64,000 bases of DNA from Synechococcus sp. JA-2-3B'a(2-13) (lineage in GTDB: Bacteria > Cyanobacteriota > Cyanobacteriia > Thermostichales > Thermostichaceae). Positions 17,279 through 24,588 of this stretch are shown piece by piece; position 1 is the first letter of the stretch; every line of letters starts with the position of its first letter. A program made the position numbers and the translations under genes. Where the stretch lies: contig NC_007776.1 of assembly GCF_000013225.1 (NCBI RefSeq), positions 1,321,277 to 1,385,276 of the forward strand, written 5' to 3'. Below the pieces are notes generated by a model. That model saw only the letters and a program-made list of their open reading frames with translations. It was not told the DNA's origin and did no database searches.

Positions 17279-18256
17279 TCAGTTGTTCATCTCCCGCTCC
17301 AGCTTGGCCATCGAGATCTGGCTTTCCAGGCGGGAAATGCCTTCGCGAAGGGTTGCCACCTGTGCTTCAACTTCATCCAAAGATTTGCGAACCGCTTCTG
17401 CTGCGCTCATGTGCTGGTTGCGCCGAACCAAAGCCTCGCGGGCAAGGTCATCCTGGTTCTGTTGGCTGGCTTTCTCAGCCCTGACAAACCAATCTTCGGC
17501 CTTTTGCAAAATTTCGTCGTACCGCCGTTCCAGTTGCTTGCGACTGGCCAGGGTTGTGGTCAGGCTGCGCTGCAATTGTTTCAGATCCCGCTCCATCTGC
17601 CGGATGCTCACCCTCTGTCGGCTGGGCTTTCTCCACAGCACCTTGCTCAGACCCACCATCACCACCGCAGTAGCAATCCCCACACCCGCAGCTGCCGCCG
17701 GATTTTCACGAATCAAAGAACCATCCAAAACATTGACCCCCGCAAAGGCCGAGGTTTGCGTGGCCGTCTCCCGAAACTCCCAAGGCATCACCGGATTGCG
17801 TTGCTGCCAGAAGCCTAACCGCGCCGCTTGGGCCGCCTCTTGAGCTTCTAGGTAGCGTTGCCGATTGGCCCCGTGCAAAAAGCGCTCGTAAACCACCGCC
17901 TGACCCTGGCGCAACATCTCCAAATTCACCAAACCATCGGCGTTGTACACCTGGGCAATGTGAAGCCCTTCCGGTGTGACATAGAGGGTATCCACCTGCA
18001 CCAGGGATCCCGTCGGGAGCAAGTTTTGCAGAGCCTCTTGGGATAGCCGCCCCCAGCGCCCTTGGGTCAGCTCCGGCGCATCCACATAGGCCAGACGGAA
18101 ACGGGTTGGCCTGCCGTTCAAGTCCGCCCAGAAGGTATCCCCATCCACCACCGACCGCACCCGGGCCGTCCCGGAAGATTGTGCTGCCGCCGGAAGAACA
18201 AGCCAACTGCCCGAAAGGACAGCCACAGTCATCAGAAGGGAAGTTCTTGAGGTCAT
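17279..18256 (-). CDS. Secreted SNase-like domain fused to membrane helix and PspA/IM30-like coiled coil
   Basis: 325 residues in three parts. (1) Signal peptide to about 26, then an SNase domain (32-150): VVDGDTF, FRLAYVDAPE with Arg54, Asp59 and Glu62 equivalent to SNase Arg35, Asp40, Glu43. The position of SNase Arg87 (Y-G-R-G-L) is Leu98 (E-G-L-H-I), so catalysis is probably lost or altered. (2) A helix, AAAAGVGIATAVVMVGL, about 187-203. (3) A coiled coil (215-325) whose DLAREALVRRNQHMSAAEA and QVATLREGISRLESQISMAK match the signature part of PspA/Vipp1 (LAREALVRK, LESKI). AGGAGT upstream of the ATG at 18256 fixes the start. Role unknown; a membrane-stress or envelope function is a guess. 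Confidence 0.85.
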   Translation of the reverse strand: MTSRTSLLMTVAVLSGSWLVLPAAAQSSGTARVRSVVDGDTFWADLNGRPTRFRLAYVDAPELTQGRWGRLSQEALQNLLPTGSLVQVDTLYVTPEGLHIAQVYNADGLVNLEMLRQGQAVVYERFLHGANRQRYLEAQEAAQAARLGFWQQRNPVMPWEFRETATQTSAFAGVNVLDGSLIRENPAAAAGVGIATAVVMVGLSKVLWRKPSRQRVSIRQMERDLKQLQRSLTTTLASRKQLERRYDEILQKAEDWFVRAEKASQQNQDDLAREALVRRNQHMSAAEAVRKSLDEVEAQVATLREGISRLESQISMAKLEREMNN

Positions 18257-18560
18257 GGGGGTCACTCCTATTGTGCAGAACAAGAACAAAAGTTAAGAAA
18301 TAATAAGATAGGGAAGTTTCGGGAACCAACCGGAATCCCAGAGCGTCCTTGGGGATTGCCGTGAGGCTGGCTGCTGCTCTTCCCTGGCAAAGGCAACAGA
18401 GCCAGCTGCTCCCTACGTCGGAAAAGCGAACCTCTCCCACGAAAAGCTGCGGCTCTCGAAGAGTCGGCTCGTGGGGTCGGCTTAATTTGGGTTAGAGTTT
18501 AGCTCACCTTTTGGGGCAACGTCACAGCCATAAGGCGCAATCTTTGTCCCCCGGATCAAA
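18257..18560. other. Intergenic region with a strong hairpin
   Basis: 304 bp. Contains the nested hairpin at 18436-18475 and otherwise no recognised feature; presumably the promoter of the SNase-fusion gene. Confidence 0.5.
18436..18475 (-). terminator. Nested hairpin, possible terminator or leader RNA structure
   Basis: CCCACGA (18436-18442) pairs with TCGTGGG (18469-18475); inside, AGC/GCT and CTCT-CGA-AGAG also pair. It lies between the TPR-like gene and the SNase-fusion gene, both on the minus strand. No T-tract follows on either strand. Confidence 0.4.
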
Positions 18561-19379
18561 TCACAGGCGCAAGCGATAGGGTTCCTCGTCGGGGAAGTCG
18601 GGCAGAGGAGGGGGCAGGATCTCGATCTCCCCCGTAGGCAGCGTTTGCAGCACGGTACCCAACTGGACCAGTTGTTCCAGGACGTACAGGCGGGTATCCC
18701 GGTCGGTGGTGGAGTTAAACACGCTCAGCCAAACATCGAATTGGGAACGGCGGCTGAGAGGACTGCGGGCGATGTTATCCCCCAACTGGCGAAATTCATC
18801 TCCAGGCAGGCCCACCTGCTCTCGCCAGGCAGCAGCTTGGTAGTAATCGGTGCGGCCCGCTTCCGCGTCCCCCAGAAACATAAAGTTAAGTAGAGCACGA
18901 TCCACGTAGAGTCGCCAGGCGTCAGGGTTGTTTTGGGGGTTGAACTGCTGCAAGCCGCGATCCAAAATCTCGACGGCTTTTTCCGGCTGGCCGGCCCGAT
19001 AGGCCAACACCAAACTAGAGAGCCGGTAGCCCAAGAGGAAATGGGGATCCAGCCGCAGCATGTGATCGAAGTAGTCGTAGGCCAGGCCATAGCCAGTCAG
19101 GGTGCGAGCCGGTGCATCCCCGTAGTACTGGATCAGCTCCAGCCACAGCCAGGAAGCCCCCAAGTTGCGGTAGCCCAGCCACCCCAGCGTATTGGCCAGG
19201 GCAATGTTGCGGTTTTTGCGGGCCTCGGCATTTTCCAATTCTCCCAGATTGATCCGCTCCAGCATCGGCAATTGCAGCCGCACCACCAGGATCCCAAACA
19301 GAAACGCTCCCCCAACGGCGGCCAGAGTGCCTGCCAGGGAGAAGCGAGAGCGGCGACGGGGCAGGGAAGCAGCAGTCAT
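18561..19379 (-). CDS. Membrane-anchored TPR-like protein, function unknown
   Basis: 272 residues from MTAASLPRRRS. A basic N-terminus is followed by one membrane helix (AAVGGAFLFGILVVRLQL, about 18-35) and a helical-repeat region with TPR-like spacing (NTLGWLGYRNLGASWLWLE, GYGLAYDYFDHMLRLDPHF, LVLAYRAGQPEKAVEILDRG). The proline-rich C-terminus (ILPPPLPDFPDEEP) is low complexity. I do not recognise a named family. The frame is open upstream to 19430. Divergent from the methyltransferase gene. Confidence 0.75.
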   Translation of the reverse strand: MTAASLPRRRSRFSLAGTLAAVGGAFLFGILVVRLQLPMLERINLGELENAEARKNRNIALANTLGWLGYRNLGASWLWLELIQYYGDAPARTLTGYGLAYDYFDHMLRLDPHFLLGYRLSSLVLAYRAGQPEKAVEILDRGLQQFNPQNNPDAWRLYVDRALLNFMFLGDAEAGRTDYYQAAAWREQVGLPGDEFRQLGDNIARSPLSRRSQFDVWLSVFNSTTDRDTRLYVLEQLVQLGTVLQTLPTGEIEILPPPLPDFPDEEPYRLRL

Positions 19380-19464
19380 GGCAAGTTCTTCGCGGATCCC
19401 TGAGGCTGTCGCGACCAGGGCTACACTCAATCATAAATTGAACCGTTGAGCCTTTCCCCTGCCT

Positions 19465-20727
19465 ATGGCCAGCTCTGCCCTCTCCGCTTCGGAACGAGCC
19501 TTGAGCCTTTACGAGGCTCTGCCCTACCCTAATGTGCCCCTCTCGCAGACGGCCCGCAACGCCCTGCCGGAGATGTTCAAGATGAGCTATACCACGGCTC
19601 AGTACCTGCGCACCCATACCATCGTCCCGCCAGAGGGCAAGGTGTTGTTGAATGCCGGCTGTGGCTCCGGCTGGGAAACGTTGATGATGGCCGAGGCCAA
19701 TCCAGGGGCCCAGATTGTTGCCTGTGATCTGTCTCCGGCTTCGGTCAAGCTTACCGAGGAACGCCTGCGCCACCACGGCTTCGCAGATGCCGAGTTTTAT
19801 GTCCTCAATCTGCTGGAGCTGGAGCGTCTGGGGATCCAGTTTGATTTCATTAGCCTCAATGATGTTTTGTATTTGCTGGAGGATCCCACCGAGGGCCTGC
19901 GGGCCATGAAAAATGTCCTCAAGCCCGATGGCATCATCCGGGCCAATCTCCACAGCCGCTACCAACGGCAGGTGTTTTTCCGCCTGCAAGAGGGGTTGCA
20001 AAAGGTGGGGCAATTTGACGTTCCGCCAGCAGTAGGGGCCAAGAATGTGCGGGAGTTCATGGGATCCCTGCGAGAAGAAGTGGCCCAGGCGGTGCTCTGG
20101 AACCCGGCCAACTATGCCGAAGATGCGGCCATTATGAATAATTACCTACTCTCCAACGACAAAGGGTTCACGATCCCCGACCTGTTTCGCATGTTGCAGC
20201 AGGCGGGGTTGAGCTTTTTGAGCTTGGTGGATAGGCCCGACTGGTCGGTGGAGTCTTTGTTTAAAGAGGTGCCTGAGTTTGTGCGGCAGCGGTTGGCAAC
20301 CCTCAGCATCATGGAGCGGCTGCATCTGTATGAACTCCTTCGCCCTGTCCATCGCCTCATCGACTTTTGGGCGGAGCATGCCGGCTCTTCGCCGGTGCTG
20401 CCTTGGAGTGACGAAGATTGGCTGTCGGGATCCGTACAATTCAATCCCCTGTTGATGGACAACCCCCGCTTTCGCCAGGAGTACAGCAAAGCCCTGCAAG
20501 AGAAGCGGCCCTACGAAATGCAGTGGACAGGGGCCACCCACGGGCGGATCAGCATCCCTGCCGAGAACGTGAGCTGGTTGGCGCCACTGCTTCAAGGACC
20601 AACGCCGGTTCGAGAGCTGATTCAACAGGCCGTCCAGTTGGGATCCCCAGATGAAGAACGAACAACCGCTGAGGTGCTGACCTTCCTAACCAACCTAGAA
20701 GACTTTCTTTTTTTGATGCTGCAATAG
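19465..20727 (+). CDS. Class I SAM-dependent methyltransferase
   Basis: 420 residues. SAM-binding motif I LLNAGCGSGWETLMMAE (about 60-75), motif II IVACDLSPASVKLTEERL, and FDFISLNDVLYLLEDPTEGL with LKPDGIIRANLHSRYQ form a Rossmann methyltransferase over residues 50-200. The remaining half, including EFVRQRLATLSIMERLHLYE and a C-terminal segment near HGRISIPAENVSWL, has no family I can name. Substrate unknown. It ends six bases before a 281 bp inverted repeat. Confidence 0.85.
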   Translation: MASSALSASERALSLYEALPYPNVPLSQTARNALPEMFKMSYTTAQYLRTHTIVPPEGKVLLNAGCGSGWETLMMAEANPGAQIVACDLSPASVKLTEERLRHHGFADAEFYVLNLLELERLGIQFDFISLNDVLYLLEDPTEGLRAMKNVLKPDGIIRANLHSRYQRQVFFRLQEGLQKVGQFDVPPAVGAKNVREFMGSLREEVAQAVLWNPANYAEDAAIMNNYLLSNDKGFTIPDLFRMLQQAGLSFLSLVDRPDWSVESLFKEVPEFVRQRLATLSIMERLHLYELLRPVHRLIDFWAEHAGSSPVLPWSDEDWLSGSVQFNPLLMDNPRFRQEYSKALQEKRPYEMQWTGATHGRISIPAENVSWLAPLLQGPTPVRELIQQAVQLGSPDEERTTAEVLTFLTNLEDFLFLMLQ

Positions 20728-20732
20728 GCAGC

Positions 20733-21013
20733 TGATACATTTACGCTGAACACTGCTGAACATCACTGTTCAACTATGCAGCGATAGCATTCTGTTTGTT
20801 TCCAAACAGAATGGCGGTATCCCGCAAAGCTTTGAGTAGAATACCCAAAGCGCAGTTTCCGTGTCGTCTTACTACCAATTTTCTGCTTTGCTTTGGCTAC
20901 CATGTTGGCAGACTCGAAAGTAAACAGAAAGATCAACTGGTAGTAATCCGTACTGAACACATTATACATTATTTTCAGTATAGTTGAGCTTATTATTGAC
21001 TAGAGTCATGCTC
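20733..21013 (-). repeat. 281 bp inverted repeat, copy 1 (MITE-like)
   Basis: The same 281 bp recurs at 23173-23453 in the opposite orientation, with only a couple of differences. It contains a perfect hairpin CATTCTGTTTG-TTTC-CAAACAGAATG and TCAACTAT motifs facing each other near both ends. The shared sequence extends beyond these possible element ends, so a segmental duplication rather than two independent insertions is likely. A 68-codon frame runs through both copies but shows no recognisable protein. Confidence 0.92.
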
Positions 21014-21055
21014 CCCAAGTTCTGGCTGCCCATACCTGTCTGTTGTTTGTAACCT

Positions 21056-22588
21056 ATGAGTCAGATGTCTGCCCGGTCGGGATCTTACTGGCGCGCAACC
21101 CTGACGCGGTGGTTCCCACAGCCTCTGGATCGCTGGGTTGCCCGGATTACCCTCTGCAACCTGGCCATCGGGGTGATCCTGGTGGTGTTGGGCAACCACA
21201 CAGCTCCTTACGTGCGGGACTTTAACTGGCAACAGCAACGGGTGGGGGCGCAAGAAGTGCAGATGGTGCTCACCTTCAACCGCCCGATGGATCCCGTCAG
21301 TGTTGAAGAGCATTTGGAGATCCAGCCCCCTCTGCCAGGCCGAATGCGCAAGCTGGGTCGCCGCTTTTTTTGGACGCTGACAGAACCAGCCCCTTACGGC
21401 CAGACCTACCGGGTGCGCCTGCAGGCAGCCGTGGATGAACGGGGCCAGCCCATGGCCCAGCCCTTTGAGGGGGAATTCCGCACGCCGGATCGGCAGTTGC
21501 TGGGGATCAGCACCGAACCTGCCCAGCGAGGGCGACTGTTTCTGTTCAACCTGGAGACGGGAGCCGCTACTCTGCTGACTCCAGCTGGGGTCAAGGTAAC
21601 CCAAATGCAGCCCAGTGCTGATGGCCGCTTCGTGTACTATTTCGCCACGGCCACCAACCTACAGCACCAGGATCTGTACCGGCTGGATCTGGAGGATCTG
21701 TCTTCGCGGTTGCTGCTGGATCATCAGGGTTACCAAAACCTGCGCTTCCAAGTCTCGCCGACGGGGGAACTGGTGGTGGCAGAGCGGATCCCGCTGCAAC
21801 GGGATCCCATGGCTGCCGTCCAGACGGAGCTGTGGATCCAGAAAACGAGCCGGGATCCCTTTGAACGTCTAGAGCTGGATACGGCGGTGGGGGGAGATTT
21901 TTTCATCAGCCCCGATGAGAGCAGCCTGCTCATCTCGCAGGGACAGGGGGTGGGGATCGTACCCTTGCATCCACGGGCGGCAGCGGAGAGCTTTCTAGCC
22001 CAGTTCGGCCAAACCTTAGCCATCCGCCCCGATGGGGCTTTCGGGGCTTTGCTGCGCTTCAATCCCGACTACACCCGCAGCCTCTCCATCGTCAGCAATA
22101 CCGGCAACAGCGAGGAGATTTTGAGAACCCAGGGATCCATCCTGAAAGGGGCTTTTTCCCCTCGGGCGCCCATCTTCTACGCCTTGGTCAGTGAGGTCTC
22201 TCACGTTAGCGGTGCGGAGCATTATTCTGTTGGCGAGGTCGCGATGGACTCCCCCAGCTACACCGAGTCGCCCCGCCTGCTGGCGATAACGCTCGGCACT
22301 GAAGCAGGCAACGCCATAGAGGTGGTTCGAGCCACCTATCCCGTCGATCTGGACTTCAGCATTTCCCCGGATGGACGCATGCTGGCCTACACGCTCTTGG
22401 AACCGTTCCCAGGGATCCCGGATCCCTCGGCTCCCCTTAGCCGTAGCGGGCAAGCCATCATGGCCTCGCAAGTGTGGTTGGTGGATTTGCAGGACGGGCT
22501 GCCCATTCCTGATGGACAAAGTGGTTCGCACCGCTGGCGGGAACGCCGCCTACCGCTGGGCAGCAGCGCCCTAGCCTGGATCCCCTAG
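21056..22588 (+). CDS. Membrane-anchored protein with SbsA Ig-like domain and beta-propeller
   Basis: 510 residues. A single N-terminal helix (ITLCNLAIGVILVVLGNH, about 31-48) leaves the rest outside the cytosol. Residues about 60-150 look like an Ig-like (Big_5/SbsA) domain: VQMVLTFNRPMDPVSVEEHL, FFWTLTEPAPYGQTYRVRL, GEFRTPD. From about 160 on, repeated blade-like strands (QPSADGRFVYYFATA, ISPDESSLLISQGQG, ISPDGRMLAYTLL) suggest a TolB-like propeller. A dispersed repeat at 22202-22221 encodes HVSGAEHYS in an inter-blade loop. Function unknown; probably envelope. Lies with the DUF4330 gene inside the inverted-repeat segment. Confidence 0.8.
   Translation: MSQMSARSGSYWRATLTRWFPQPLDRWVARITLCNLAIGVILVVLGNHTAPYVRDFNWQQQRVGAQEVQMVLTFNRPMDPVSVEEHLEIQPPLPGRMRKLGRRFFWTLTEPAPYGQTYRVRLQAAVDERGQPMAQPFEGEFRTPDRQLLGISTEPAQRGRLFLFNLETGAATLLTPAGVKVTQMQPSADGRFVYYFATATNLQHQDLYRLDLEDLSSRLLLDHQGYQNLRFQVSPTGELVVAERIPLQRDPMAAVQTELWIQKTSRDPFERLELDTAVGGDFFISPDESSLLISQGQGVGIVPLHPRAAAESFLAQFGQTLAIRPDGAFGALLRFNPDYTRSLSIVSNTGNSEEILRTQGSILKGAFSPRAPIFYALVSEVSHVSGAEHYSVGEVAMDSPSYTESPRLLAITLGTEAGNAIEVVRATYPVDLDFSISPDGRMLAYTLLEPFPGIPDPSAPLSRSGQAIMASQVWLVDLQDGLPIPDGQSGSHRWRERRLPLGSSALAWIP
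22202..22221 (-). repeat. Small dispersed repeat inside the propeller gene
   Basis: On the minus strand ATGCTCCGCACCGCTAACGTG; in frame within the host gene and placed in a predicted loop. Confidence 0.7.
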
Positions 22589-22654
22589 AGCGGGAAAGCC
22601 ACTTGGAGAACAAACCTGCCTAGAATCAAGACAGGGTGTGCGAGGAGAGGTGAT

Positions 22655-23173
22655 ATGCGGCTCATTGACGAGCAGGGGCGGCTTTTGGGAAAGGTCAGCC
22701 TCTTGGATCTGGGAGCTCTGGCAATTGTGGTGGTGGCCATTGTCGCCGTCTTGTTCTTTCCGGGTCGGCAGGCGGGCAGTGTCGTCCAGGTGGGAGGTGG
22801 CCCCACGCTGCCGGTGGAAGTGGACATGATTGTGCGCGGGGTCAGCAGCCGCTCTACGGAACCTTTTCAGGCGGGGCAGAAGGCTGACCTGATCATCCGC
22901 AACCAGCCCTACGGCCAGGTGGAGGTGGTGCGAGTGGAAAATGTCAGCCGCACGGTGCCGGTGGTTTTCCCCGATGGGCGGGTGCAGAACTTGCCCGATC
23001 CCGAAGCCTATCGCCTCGATCTGGTGTTTACCTTGCGAGGGCGCGGCCAGCGGACGGAGAATGGCATCGTCCTGGGCAACAATCGCGTCAAAATCGGTGT
23101 TCCCCTAGAGCTAGAGACCTTTGGCTACAACTTGCGCGGCACCGTGATGGACGTGCGGCTGCCGCAATCGTAG
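22655..23173 (+). CDS. DUF4330 family protein
   Basis: 172 residues: RLIDEQGRLLGKVSLLDLGA then the helix LAIVVVAIVAVLFFPG (about 24-40), followed by a beta-rich extracytoplasmic part (VEVDMIVRGVSSRSTEPFQ, QVEVVRVENVSRTVPVVF, NGIVLGNNRVKIGVPLELET). This matches cyanobacterial DUF4330, whose role is unknown. A good GAGGAGAGG site lies before the ATG. It follows the propeller gene by 66 bp, so the two are likely co-transcribed. Its stop codon coincides with the first base of inverted-repeat copy 2. Confidence 0.85.
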   Translation: MRLIDEQGRLLGKVSLLDLGALAIVVVAIVAVLFFPGRQAGSVVQVGGGPTLPVEVDMIVRGVSSRSTEPFQAGQKADLIIRNQPYGQVEVVRVENVSRTVPVVFPDGRVQNLPDPEAYRLDLVFTLRGRGQRTENGIVLGNNRVKIGVPLELETFGYNLRGTVMDVRLPQS

Positions 23174-23453
23174 AGCATGACTCTAGTCAATAATAAGCTC
23201 AACTATACTGAAAATAATGTATAACATGTTCAGTACGGATTACTACCAGTTGATCTTTCTGTTTACTTTCGAGTCTGCCAACATGGTAGCCAAAGCAAAG
23301 CAGAAAATTGGTAGTAAGACGACACGGAAACTGCGCTTTGGGTATTCTACTCAAAGCTTTGCGGGATACCGCCATTCTGTTTGGAAACAAACAGAATGCT
23401 ATCGCTGCATAGTTGAACAGTGATGTTCAGCAGTGTTCAGCGTAAATGTATCA
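23173..23453 (+). repeat. 281 bp inverted repeat, copy 2
   Basis: Inverted counterpart of 20733-21013. It runs from the stop codon of the DUF4330 gene to three bases before the lpxD ATG, so it forms the entire lpxD leader, including two direct TGTTCAGC motifs. Confidence 0.92.
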
Positions 23454-23455
23454 GG

Positions 23456-24559
23456 ATGTCAACCCCAATGCAGCTACAGGAAATTGCCCAAAAATTGGGG
23501 TGTGCCTACGAGGGGGATCCCACCCTGGAAATTCACAGCGTGGCCAGCCTGGCGGAGGCTCGCCCAGGGGAGCTGAGCTTTCTCAGCGAGGCCCGCTACC
23601 TACCTCTCTTGGAGCAAACCCAGGCCAGCGCCGTCATCGTGGAGGAAGGGCTGGCTTTGCCCTGTTCCATTGCCTGCTTGCGGGGCAGGGATCCCCGTCT
23701 GCTCTTTGCCCAGGCCATTGAGCTGTTCTACCAACCCTACCGCCTGCCCGTTGGCATCCACCCCACCGCTGTGATCGATCCCAGCGTCGAGCTGGGGGAG
23801 GGGGTGGCCATCGGGCCGCACGCAGTGGTGATGGAGGGAGTGAAAATTGGCGACCACACCCAAATTCACCCCAATGTCACCATCTATCCCCACGTGCGGA
23901 TTGGATCCCGGTGTCAGCTTTTCGCCAACTGCGTTATTCACGAGCGCACGGAGATTGGGGATGATTGCCTCATCCACAGCGGCGCTGTCATTGGCGACGA
24001 CGGCTTTGGCCACATTCCTCTGGCAGATGGCTCCTGGCGGCGCATGCTGCAGGCGGGCCGAGTGGTGCTGGAAGACAACGTGGAGGTAGGCAGCAACACC
24101 ACCATTGACCGGGCCGCCGTTGGCGAGACCCGTATTGGCCGCGGCACCAAGATCGACAATCTGGTGCAAATTGGCCACGGCGTGCGCACCGGATCCCACT
24201 GCCTGATCGTGGCTCAGGTGGGCATTGCCGGCAGCACCCAGTTGGGCCACCACGTCATCTTGGCCGGGCAATGCGGCCTGGCTGGGCACCTGCATATTGG
24301 CGATGGCGTACGCGTGGCTGCCCAGACAGGAGTAACCAGCGACGTCCCCGCCGGTCAAACGGTGGCCGGCTACCCCCACCAACCCATTGCCGAATGGCGC
24401 AAGAGCATGGCCGTCCAGCGGCACTTGCCTGAGCTGCAACGTACCTTGCGCAAGCTGGAAGCTCGTGTGGCCAAGCTGGAACAGAACAGCACGGATAGAG
24501 CCCCCAACGCAAAAATGCTCGAAGTGGGCGTCGATCCTGAAACTACATGCTCTAGCTAG
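23456..24559 (+). CDS. lpxD: UDP-3-O-acylglucosamine N-acyltransferase LpxD
   Basis: 367 residues. The N-terminal uridine-binding domain ([32 protein letters not shown]) precedes a left-handed beta-helix of hexapeptide repeats ([31 protein letters not shown]) with the catalytic His segment [21 protein letters not shown]-terminal coiled coil ([19 protein letters not shown]). It adds the N-linked acyl chain in lipid A precursor synthesis. The ATG at 23456 gives the family N-terminus [11 protein letters not shown] after four residues. Its upstream region is entirely repeat sequence. The last about 20 residues are non-conserved. Confidence 0.95.
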   Translation: MSTPMQLQEIAQKLGCAYEGDPTLEIHSVASLAEARPGELSFLSEARYLPLLEQTQASAVIVEEGLALPCSIACLRGRDPRLLFAQAIELFYQPYRLPVGIHPTAVIDPSVELGEGVAIGPHAVVMEGVKIGDHTQIHPNVTIYPHVRIGSRCQLFANCVIHERTEIGDDCLIHSGAVIGDDGFGHIPLADGSWRRMLQAGRVVLEDNVEVGSNTTIDRAAVGETRIGRGTKIDNLVQIGHGVRTGSHCLIVAQVGIAGSTQLGHHVILAGQCGLAGHLHIGDGVRVAAQTGVTSDVPAGQTVAGYPHQPIAEWRKSMAVQRHLPELQRTLRKLEARVAKLEQNSTDRAPNAKMLEVGVDPETTCSS

Positions 24560-24588
24560 AACCTCCTTTGTCAACTTCCCCAGTGGCC

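Noticed and set aside
20763-20969. 68-codon open frame present in both inverted repeats
   Set aside because: It is simply carried by the repeat, contains the perfect hairpin, has no ribosome-binding site or recognisable domain, and its conservation is explained by the duplication.
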